Positions 57,540 through 64,000 of a stretch of DNA of 64,000 nt are shown in pieces; position 1 is the first letter of the stretch; the number at the start of each line of letters is the position of its first letter. The stretch spans positions 69,372-133,371 of the forward strand of contig CACEVU010000001.1 in NCBI GenBank assembly GCA_902563105.1, written 5' to 3'. A program made the translations under genes and the position numbers. The notes under the pieces were generated by a model. It was not told the DNA's origin. It saw only the letters and a program-made list of their open reading frames with translations, and made no database searches. This DNA comes from an uncultured SAR86 cluster bacterium. GTDB taxonomy: Bacteria; Pseudomonadota; Gammaproteobacteria; Magnimaribacterales; AG-339-G14.

Positions 57540-58682
57540 ATGTCATGGAATGATCAAGGAAACAATAACGGTTCAAGAGACCCTTGGGGTAGAAATAATA
57601 ATCCTCCACCCGATATCGATGAGTTAATAAAAAAATTTAGAGCTCAAATAAATTCTATTTTTGGCGGCGGCTCTGGTGGTGGCAGTGGCGGAGTAAAGAA
57701 AATACTACCTCCAGTTTTAATAGCTATAGTACTAATTTACTCAGCTTTTGGAATTTATACCGTGGATGCTCAAGAAGAAGCAGTCATCTTAAGATTTGGA
57801 AAATACTCTTCAACCAAGGGACCGGGTATTCACTGGAATCCACCTTTAATAGATAATAGATTTATTGTAAATACTGAAAAGTTATTTACGCATACAACTA
57901 ATTCTTCGATGTTAACCAAAGATGAGAACATAGTTAACGTAGAAGTTGCAGTCCAATATAAGCGATCTAATCCTGTCTTCTTTCTTCTAGAAGCTTCAGC
58001 CCCTGAAGACAGTTTGGCTCAAGCATCTGAAGCAGAGCTTAGACACGTCGTCGGTAGCACCTCTATGGACAGCGTTTTGACGGTTGGCAGAGAACAAATT
58101 GCAATGGACGTAAAATCAAGATTGCAAACAAGACTAGATACTTACAAAACTGGTATAGAAGTTGTTGCTGTTTCGATCAGAGAGTCGAGACCTCCCGAGG
58201 CAGTAAAAGAAGCTTTTGATGATGTCGTAAAGGCAAGAGAAGATGAAGTTCGTCTTCGAAATCAAGCGGAAACTTATGCTAATGAAGTCGTCCCTATTGC
58301 CAGGGGTGATGCTAAGCGTACCATTCAAGACGCAGAAGGTTACAAACAAAAAGTTATTTCAGAAGCAGAAGGTGAAGCATCAAGGTTCGACCAACTTTTA
58401 TCTGAGTACTCTAAATCTCCTGAAGTGACCAGACAAAGACTCTATCTAGATGCAGTTCAATCGGTAATGAACAACAGTACGAAAGTTATGATAGATGTCA
58501 AAGATGGAAATAATATTTTATATTTGCCATTGGACCAAATAGCAGCTGCTTCTCTTAATCCGAATAGAACTTCAAGCAACGGTATTGAATCTTCAACTTT
58601 GCCGGCAACTTTAGGATCTGACATTCAAGAGATTACCGATCGAGTTATTGAAGAGCTAAGACGAAGACAGGACAGAAGATAA
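57540..58682 (+). CDS. hflK: FtsH modulator HflK
   Basis: Inner-membrane SPFH/prohibitin protein that with HflC surrounds FtsH and modulates its proteolysis. Start chosen at ATG 57540 (MSWNDQGNNNGSRDPWGRN), matching the E. coli head MAWNQPGNNGQDRDPWG; an in-frame ATG three codons earlier is possible. A Gly-rich linker (GGGSGGGSGG) precedes the transmembrane segment ILPPVLIAIVLIYSAFGIYTV, then the SPFH domain and a coiled-coil rich in Glu/Ala/Arg. hflC follows one base later. Confidence 0.95.
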   Translation: MSWNDQGNNNGSRDPWGRNNNPPPDIDELIKKFRAQINSIFGGGSGGGSGGVKKILPPVLIAIVLIYSAFGIYTVDAQEEAVILRFGKYSSTKGPGIHWNPPLIDNRFIVNTEKLFTHTTNSSMLTKDENIVNVEVAVQYKRSNPVFFLLEASAPEDSLAQASEAELRHVVGSTSMDSVLTVGREQIAMDVKSRLQTRLDTYKTGIEVVAVSIRESRPPEAVKEAFDDVVKAREDEVRLRNQAETYANEVVPIARGDAKRTIQDAEGYKQKVISEAEGEASRFDQLLSEYSKSPEVTRQRLYLDAVQSVMNNSTKVMIDVKDGNNILYLPLDQIAAASLNPNRTSSNGIESSTLPATLGSDIQEITDRVIEELRRRQDRR

Positions 58683-58683
58683 T

Positions 58684-59568
58684 ATGAAATCTTTAAATTT
58701 AAACCTAGGGATTATTTTTCTAATTTTGTTGATCGTAGCTGTCAATTCTATTTATATAGTTAATGACAAACAAACTGCAATTCTTCTTAGATTTGGAGAG
58801 ATCGTAGAACCGGAAATAAATCCTGGATTGCATTTTAAAGTTCCAATCTATCATTCCGTTAAAAAATTTGATTCTAGGGTTCTTACCTTAGACGCTCTGC
58901 CTCAACCTTATTTTACAGCTGAAAAAAAGAGGCTCATTGTAGATGCCTTTGTTAAATGGCGAATTACAAACAATGAACAGTTTTACATCACTTCATCAGG
59001 AGGCCAACTTGCGGCAATGAGAACTTTGCTTACACAAAGAGTGGATGAAGGTTTGAGGAACCAATTCGGTACTAGAACTGTCCAAGAAGTGGTTTCTGGA
59101 GAAAGAGATCAATTGATGAACATTTTAACAACAGATTTAAACACCCTTGCTGCAGCTGAATTAGGTATAGAAGTTTTAGATGTCAGAGTAAAAAAAATTG
59201 AACTCCCAACGGAAGTGAATGAGTCCGTTTATAATAGAATGAGAACAGAGAGAGAAAGGCTCGCACAGGAGCTTCGAGCTAAGGGAACAGAAATTGCAGA
59301 AGGTATTCGAGCTAATGCTGATCGTGAAAGAACGATTATTCTTGCTGAAGCTTACAAGGAAGCTGAAGAATTGCGAGGAAATGGAGATGCCAAAGCAACT
59401 GGGATTTATGCAGGCGCATATAATAAAGATCCTGAGTTTTACGAATTCACAAGAAGTTTGAAAGCTTATCAATCAACTTTTGAAAACAAATCTGATGTGC
59501 TTCTGATAGATCCTGATAGTGACTTTTTTAAGTATTTAGATAGTTCCAAAGGCAGAAAATCAGAATAA
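58684..59568 (+). CDS. hflC: FtsH modulator HflC
   Basis: Partner of HflK, of 294 residues with an N-terminal transmembrane segment (LNLGIIFLILLIVAVNSIYIV), the SPFH domain (ILLRFGEIVEPEINPGLHFKVP; FVKWRITNNEQF) and a helical C-terminal coiled-coil (ERERLAQELRAKGTEIAEGIRANADRERTIILAEA). The order miaA-hflK-hflC-hisZ-purA is the Pseudomonas order minus hfq and hflX. hisZ starts seven bases after its stop. Confidence 0.95.
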   Translation: MKSLNLNLGIIFLILLIVAVNSIYIVNDKQTAILLRFGEIVEPEINPGLHFKVPIYHSVKKFDSRVLTLDALPQPYFTAEKKRLIVDAFVKWRITNNEQFYITSSGGQLAAMRTLLTQRVDEGLRNQFGTRTVQEVVSGERDQLMNILTTDLNTLAAAELGIEVLDVRVKKIELPTEVNESVYNRMRTERERLAQELRAKGTEIAEGIRANADRERTIILAEAYKEAEELRGNGDAKATGIYAGAYNKDPEFYEFTRSLKAYQSTFENKSDVLLIDPDSDFFKYLDSSKGRKSE

Positions 59569-59575
59569 TTTTCAA

Positions 59576-60538
59576 ATGTCTATAATTGATACCGGTCTAC
59601 CAGATGGCACCGAGGATTTTGTAGGTATTAAAGCTAGAGAATTAGAAAACCTTCGCAACATTCTTTTAAATAATTTTTATAGAAGCGATTATCAGCTTGT
59701 TTTTCCATCTTTAATTGAATTTTCTGACAGCTTAGGTGGCGATGCAAACGATTCTCTTAAAGCCTCCACTTACAGTTTTTCTGACGAAACCTCACAGAAA
59801 GATATTGCTGTAAGGCCTGATATATCTCAACAAATTGCTAGAATTGACCTCCAGCGAGGTAGTAAAGCAAGAGAAAAATATTGTTATTTTGGGGAAACTC
59901 TCAGAAAGTCAAAAGATTCATTAACAAAATCCAGAATTGCCTATAAAGCAGGAGTAGAGTTATTTGGAAAAGTATCTTCGTCTGATGAAATAGATATCAT
60001 AAAACTAATGATAAGCAGCCTAAAGAGTACTGGAAAATACAAAACCGTTTTATCTGTTGGCAGAACAGAACCTTTCTCTGCAATAGTAGAAAGCTTAAAA
60101 TTGCCTACTCTCGACCTGCGATTACTAAAAAATATTATGTCCTCAAAATCTTCTTCTGATCTGGAAGATTTTTGTTTTTCTAAAAAGATAAGTAGAAAAA
60201 ATTTAATAGAACTAAAAAATTTAATGCTTCTTAATGGAAAAATTGAAACTCTCAGATACTTAAAAAATCACAAAAATAAAGTTTTTAAAGATGCTGCAAA
60301 AAAACTGGAAAAACTATTAAAAAAACTTCCTTCCTCAATTGATTATCACGTAGATTTTTCAGATTTCCCTGGCTTTGATTATCATTCAGGTTTGGTCTTT
60401 TCTCTTCACGCTGAAGGTTTTGGCTTTCCCATTGCAAAAGGTGGTTTTTATAGAACAATACAAAATAACCTAGAGAGAGAAGCCATAGGCTTTGACATAA
60501 ATATTTCTTCTCTCATAAAACTTAAAAAGTTGAAATGA
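59576..60538 (+). CDS. hisZ: ATP phosphoribosyltransferase regulatory subunit
   Basis: A catalytically inactive relative of histidyl-tRNA synthetase that activates the short-form HisG in histidine synthesis. The HisRS-like class II fold has LPDGTEDFVG at the start, VRPDISQQIARID, and RIAYKAGVELFG; the catalytic Arg/His motifs of true HisRS are not kept and there is no C-terminal anticodon domain. It is somewhat short (320 versus about 390). It overlaps purA by four bases (ATGA). The location between hflC and purA matches Pseudomonas. Confidence 0.88.
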   Translation: MSIIDTGLPDGTEDFVGIKARELENLRNILLNNFYRSDYQLVFPSLIEFSDSLGGDANDSLKASTYSFSDETSQKDIAVRPDISQQIARIDLQRGSKAREKYCYFGETLRKSKDSLTKSRIAYKAGVELFGKVSSSDEIDIIKLMISSLKSTGKYKTVLSVGRTEPFSAIVESLKLPTLDLRLLKNIMSSKSSSDLEDFCFSKKISRKNLIELKNLMLLNGKIETLRYLKNHKNKVFKDAAKKLEKLLKKLPSSIDYHVDFSDFPGFDYHSGLVFSLHAEGFGFPIAKGGFYRTIQNNLEREAIGFDINISSLIKLKKLK

Positions 60539-61806
60539 ATCTTCAAAATACAGCTATCTTGGGTTTGCAGTGGGGAGACGAAGGAAAAGGTAAAATTGTA
60601 AATTACATGGCAGGAGATTTTGGTGCTGCTTGTAGGTATCAGGGTGGCCATAATGCTGGTCATACTTTGATTGTAAAAGATAGAAAAATTATTCTGCATC
60701 TCTTGCCTTCTTCGATTTGTCATCAAAATTCTTTATCACTCATAGGAAAAGGAGTTGTTATCTCATATGAAGCGCTTTTTTCTGAAATAGAAGAGATAGG
60801 TGAACACACATCGGGAATTGTTGAAAGATTAAAAATAAGCCCCGCATGCAGCTTAATTCAGCCTTATCATCAACTGATTGATTTAAAAAAAGAAAAATCT
60901 AACAGTCAAAAAACCATTGGAACTACATTAAGAGGAATAGGTCCTGCCTATGAAGATAAAGTTGGGAGAAGAGCGATCAGGGTGGTGGATACTCTGTCTG
61001 AAGGTCAATTAAAACCAGTCTTAGAGGAAACTCTTGATTATTATAATTTTATCATTGAAAAATATTTCAATGAGAAGCCTTTATCTTTGATTGAGTTAAT
61101 GGATCAAAACTTATCATTTGGAGAAAAAATAAAACCCATGCTAGCCGATGTTTCATTGTTAATCAAAAAATTGAATGCTGAAGGTAAAAAGGTTTTATTC
61201 GAAGGAGCTCAAGGAGCTTTATTAGATATTGATCAAGGAACTTATCCGTTCGTTACGTCAAGTAACTGTTCTCCAACAGGGATAGCCGCCGGCGCAGGCT
61301 GTGGCCCATTAGATGTTGAAAATATATTGGGCGTTGTTAAAGCCTATGTTACTAGAGTTGGTGAAGGACCCATGCCTACTGAGATATTTGATGACATTGG
61401 AGAGCATATAGCCCTAACTGGAGGCGAAGTAGGCGCAACTACCGGAAGACCAAGGCGTTGTGGCTGGTTTGATGCTGTCTTAATGAAAAGAATCATTGAA
61501 ACTAACAGTATTCAGGGGCTTTGCCTCACAAAGATTGATGTCTTGGATGGATTGGACGAAATAAAGGTTTGCAAGGAATACGATGATTCTTCAGGTTTAT
61601 TCTTGGGAGAGTGTATGAATTTAGAAAATGTGTCTCCAGTTTATGAAACTCTTCCCGGTTGGGATCGTCCTACAAAAAGCATAAATAGTTTTAGCGAATT
61701 ACCTTCCGAAGCAAAGACTTTTATTTCTTATATTGAGGAGGTTTGTGGCGCACCAATTAAAATCGTCTCTACCGGGCCAGATGATTTGAGCACGATTGTT
61801 AGATAA
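60535..61806 (+). CDS. purA: Adenylosuccinate synthetase
   Basis: The product makes adenylosuccinate from IMP, aspartate and GTP, first committed step to AMP. It shows GLQWGDEGKGKIVNYM, the GGHNAGHTL loop, TTLRGIGPAYEDK, QGALLDIDQGTYPFVTSSNC and TTGRPRRCGWFDA. Length 423 (E. coli 432). The stop overlaps that of convergent nusB by eight bases. Confidence 0.97.
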   Translation: MNLQNTAILGLQWGDEGKGKIVNYMAGDFGAACRYQGGHNAGHTLIVKDRKIILHLLPSSICHQNSLSLIGKGVVISYEALFSEIEEIGEHTSGIVERLKISPACSLIQPYHQLIDLKKEKSNSQKTIGTTLRGIGPAYEDKVGRRAIRVVDTLSEGQLKPVLEETLDYYNFIIEKYFNEKPLSLIELMDQNLSFGEKIKPMLADVSLLIKKLNAEGKKVLFEGAQGALLDIDQGTYPFVTSSNCSPTGIAAGAGCGPLDVENILGVVKAYVTRVGEGPMPTEIFDDIGEHIALTGGEVGATTGRPRRCGWFDAVLMKRIIETNSIQGLCLTKIDVLDGLDEIKVCKEYDDSSGLFLGECMNLENVSPVYETLPGWDRPTKSINSFSELPSEAKTFISYIEEVCGAPIKIVSTGPDDLSTIVR

Positions 61807-62206
61807 CAATTTCGCTTTTTATCACCTTGTCTAGTATTGCGTTTATGAATTTGTGACTTGAATTTTGACCAAACTTTTTAGCAAGTTTAATAGCTTCATT
61901 TATTATGATCGGCTTGTCTAAATTAGATTTAGAAACTTCATAAAGTGCCAAATACAAAATAGAGAGCTCTATTCCTCCAATTCTCTCGAAAGGAATATTT
62001 GAAAAATCTGTAATTGTTTTCGAAAAATCTTTTTCAAAGAGTTTTATTTCTTTGAGTATTTGACTTACTTTATCAAGAACTAATTTTTTATTTGTTTGTT
62101 TAAGTTCACCAAGCACCTTTGTGTTTGAATCTCCCGTAATTTTTTTTTGGTAAAGAGCTTGAACGACTAACTCTCTTATTTTAGTCGGTGAGGGATGAGA
62201 TTTCAT
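61799..62206 (-). CDS. nusB: Transcription antitermination factor NusB
   Basis: A 135-residue all-helical protein that with NusE binds boxA RNA in rRNA transcripts. RELVVQALYQKKIT at the N-terminus, IPFERIGGIELSILYLALYEV, IIINEAIKLAKKFGQNSSHKFINAILDKV are typical. Two boxA sites are present in the rRNA operon of this window. It overlaps ribH by four bases, the conserved ribH-nusB order. Confidence 0.93.
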   Translation of the reverse strand: MKSHPSPTKIRELVVQALYQKKITGDSNTKVLGELKQTNKKLVLDKVSQILKEIKLFEKDFSKTITDFSNIPFERIGGIELSILYLALYEVSKSNLDKPIIINEAIKLAKKFGQNSSHKFINAILDKVIKSEIVI

Positions 62207-62655
62207 TTAATTTTATTTATTGTCTCTAAAATACTTAGAGCAGAATCAGCAAACTCTGTGCCTTTGTAAGCAGCTCTTTCTATCGCTTCCTTGTCGTTAT
62301 TGGTTGTTAAAACTCCAAAAATAATTGGTTTATTCTCGGATAGAGAAGCTTCCATAACTTTATCGCTAACACTTTGTGAAATAATCTCAAAATGAGGTGT
62401 CTCTCCTTTGATAATGCATCCAAGCAAAATAATGGCATCAAAACCTTCACAAAGTTTTTTTGCCAAAAAGGGTAGTTCGTATGCTCCGGGGACAAAAAAA
62501 ATCTGAACTTTCGTTTTATTTTCCTCTAATCTTTTTACACAATCGCCTAACATCGGCTTAATTATTTCTTCATTCCAATTAGTACTAATTACCGCAATTT
62601 TTAAAGAGCTAAAATCGCTTTTAGTGATGGAAATGTTCAACTTAGAAGTTCTCAT
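62203..62655 (-). CDS. ribH: Lumazine synthase
   Basis: Condenses the DHBP-derived butanone phosphate with the amino-pyrimidine to lumazine in riboflavin synthesis. It shows AVISTNWNEEIIKPML, VPGAYELPFLAKKL, ILLGCIIKGETPHFE (binding loop with the catalytic His following), and PIIFGVLTTNNDKEAIERA. Length 150 (E. coli 156). Coupled on both sides by four-base overlaps with ribBA and nusB. Confidence 0.95.
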   Translation of the reverse strand: MRTSKLNISITKSDFSSLKIAVISTNWNEEIIKPMLGDCVKRLEENKTKVQIFFVPGAYELPFLAKKLCEGFDAIILLGCIIKGETPHFEIISQSVSDKVMEASLSENKPIIFGVLTTNNDKEAIERAAYKGTEFADSALSILETINKIK

Positions 62656-63743
62656 TTTTCGATAAATTCAGTTACTTCCAAATCAAAGCCTGAAAGCGAA
62701 GGGTATCTTACTTCAGATCCCATTAGCTTTATTTTCTTTACTCCTAAATCTCTTAAAATTTGAGATCCGATACCAATTCTTCTTGAATCATTATTCGGGA
62801 TGTTAAGTCTTCTTTTCTTGGAACTCTTAATTTCATTAAACTCATCATCCTTTTTCCTCTCTCCATCAATGAGCAGAATTATGCCTTTCCCAGCTTTATT
62901 TATTTTTTTCATTGCGTCGGATACAGACCAACGAGTCCCGAATTCGTTTACATTCAATAAATCGTGAAAGAAATTGCTCTGTTGAACTCTGACTAAAGTT
63001 GGATCATTTTTAGTCACCTTGCCTTTTTTAAGAACTAAATGAGTTTCACCGAAAATTAAATCTTTATAAAGTATTAAGGTAAATTTCCCATAGTCGGTAT
63101 TTACAGACTTTTGATCTACTTTTTTTACAGTTTTTTCATTTATTATTCGGTAATTGATCAAATCAGCGATCGTGCCAATTTTTAAATTATGTTTTTTACT
63201 AAATTCCATTAAGTCAGCTTTTCTGGCCATAGTTCCATCTTCATTCATTATTTCAACAATTACAGAGTTTGAGCTTAGCCCAGCTAACCGACATAAATCC
63301 GTACTTCCTTCAGTATGGCCAGCTCTAGTTAAAACTCCTCCTCGTGCCGCCTTAACAGGAAAAACATGACCAGGTTGAACAATATCTGATGGTTTTGCAT
63401 TTGACTTGCTTGCAACTGAAATGGTTCTAGCTCTATCTGCTGCAGATATACCTGTTGAAATCCCTGATGCTGCCTCAATAGAAACAGTAAAAGCTGTCCC
63501 ATGGCCGCTTTTATTTTCCCTGACCATTTGATCTAAATTTAATGCTTTACTCTTTTCTTCTGTAATGGCCATACAAATTAAACCTCGCGCATGTTTGGCC
63601 ATAAAATTTATTTTTTCCGGATTAACTTTATCTGCAGCAAGTATCAAGTCTCCCTCGTTTTCACGATCCTCATCATCCATGAGGACGATCATTCGGCCTT
63701 TCTTTATTTCCGAAATGAGTTCTGAGGTAGTGTTTAATTCCAT
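62652..63743 (-). CDS. ribB: DHBP synthase with degenerate GTP cyclohydrolase II domain (RibBX type)
   Basis: The N-terminal about 200 residues are an intact dihydroxybutanone-phosphate synthase: MDDEDRENEGDLILA, GRAHTEGSTDLC-type (GHTEGSTDL), and HNLKIGTIADLI. The C-terminal 150 residues align with GTP cyclohydrolase II position but lack the zinc ligands (no cysteines at the CX10CXC site; sequence VRVQQSNFFHDLLN there), so the second activity is probably lost and a separate ribA is needed. The 363-residue length matches RibBA fusions. It overlaps ribH by four bases and is one base from ribD. Confidence 0.88.
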   Translation of the reverse strand: MELNTTSELISEIKKGRMIVLMDDEDRENEGDLILAADKVNPEKINFMAKHARGLICMAITEEKSKALNLDQMVRENKSGHGTAFTVSIEAASGISTGISAADRARTISVASKSNAKPSDIVQPGHVFPVKAARGGVLTRAGHTEGSTDLCRLAGLSSNSVIVEIMNEDGTMARKADLMEFSKKHNLKIGTIADLINYRIINEKTVKKVDQKSVNTDYGKFTLILYKDLIFGETHLVLKKGKVTKNDPTLVRVQQSNFFHDLLNVNEFGTRWSVSDAMKKINKAGKGIILLIDGERKKDDEFNEIKSSKKRRLNIPNNDSRRIGIGSQILRDLGVKKIKLMGSEVRYPSLSGFDLEVTEFIEK

Positions 63744-63744
63744 T

Positions 63745-64000
63745 CTATTTTTTTCTCAGGATCATTTTTTTGTCTTTTCCGATTTTTGATTGATGAACTA
63801 TAACGAATTGCTTGCTATCAAAAAAGTTTATTTTTTTTTCTCCACCATAAAAATGAAGAGCTTTATTCTTTAGTCTTTCTGGAGAGATATAAAATATATA
63901 TTCATCAATTAAATTTCGGTCTCCAAAGGCTCCTAAAAGCTTAGGCCCAGATTCAAGTAAGATGCTGGAAAAATTTAATTTTGAAATTTTTTTTAAAAAT
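63745..64000 (-). CDS. ribD: Riboflavin deaminase/reductase RibD, C-terminal fragment
   Basis: The last 84 codons of a gene running off the window (TAG at 63747-63745). Reading the minus strand gives SSILLESGPKLLGAFGDRNL, then IDEYIFYISPERLKNKALHF, matching the reductase domain of RibD (LLEAGPxLAGAL, DEL..Y.AP). It performs the deaminase and reductase steps of riboflavin synthesis. It directly precedes ribBA. In E. coli and Pseudomonas ribC/ribE (riboflavin synthase) lies between them; it is absent here. Confidence 0.85.
   Translation of the reverse strand, partial: FLKKISKLNFSSILLESGPKLLGAFGDRNLIDEYIFYISPERLKNKALHFYGGEKKINFFDSKQFVIVHQSKIGKDKKMILRKK

Overview
The window is dense, AT-rich bacterial chromosome from a Gram-negative gammaproteobacterium. 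LPS genes (lpxL-like, waaA), SlmA and DksA, and the blocks argC-erpA-anmK-mepM-tyrS-rrn, mrcA-aroK-aroB-gltB-gltD, algC-argB-slmA, miaA-hflK-hflC-hisZ-purA and ribD-ribBA-ribH-nusB all follow gene orders known from Pseudomonas-type gammaproteobacteria. Low GC, one- to ten-base gene spacing, overlapping stop codons and genes missing from conserved blocks point to a streamlined marine lineage. SAR86 or a relative is my best guess, an inference from style and not a database match.

Layout. 1-8.7 kb: end of dut, typA, rpmE2, priA, tsaE, nnr (dehydratase domain only), a split-box Nudix hydrolase with a metallo-beta-lactamase partner, a small membrane protein and msrA. 8.7-14.1 kb: acs, folK, dksA with a histone-like Lys-rich head, a PfkB kinase, thiE and thiD. 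14.1-19.2 kb: argC, erpA, anmK, an M23 peptidase and tyrS. 19.2-24.25 kb: one 16S-23S-5S operon with promoter, two boxA sites, three processing stems and a spacer that has no tRNA but three hairpins. 24.25-29.1 kb (minus strand): cobS, cobT, a diiron ferritin-like protein and a type II pantothenate kinase. 29.2-32.2 kb: cysE, tesB and an unknown propeller-like protein. 32.2-40.0 kb: gltBD, with an NtrC-like enhancer and a possible sigma-54 promoter, then aroB and aroK. 40-46.2 kb: mrcA, slmA, argB, algC and ilvE. 46.2-49.8 kb: an uncharacterised island of a GT4 glycosyltransferase, a SAM methyltransferase, an alpha/alpha-toroid protein and a second methyltransferase. 49.8-56.5 kb: an alpha/beta hydrolase, panB, panC, an LpxL-type acyltransferase, waaA, a PII protein and an acyl-CoA synthetase. 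56.6-64 kb: miaA, hflK, hflC, hisZ, purA, nusB, ribH, ribBA and the 3' end of ribD.

How it fits together. Most genes are core metabolism: arginine (argC, argB), pantothenate/CoA (panB, panC, coaW), riboflavin, thiamine salvage (thiD, thiE), shikimate (aroK, aroB), nitrogen assimilation (gltBD and PII), envelope building (mrcA, mepM, anmK, lpxL-like, waaA) and translation (rRNA, tyrS, miaA, tsaE, rpmE2, typA). The accessory content worth attention is the CobS/CobT-diiron operon with no chelatase subunit in view and the 46-50 kb glycosyl/methyl-transfer island. I saw no CRISPR array, transposase, integrase, phage gene or tRNA gene. No stretch over 300 bases lacks a gene.
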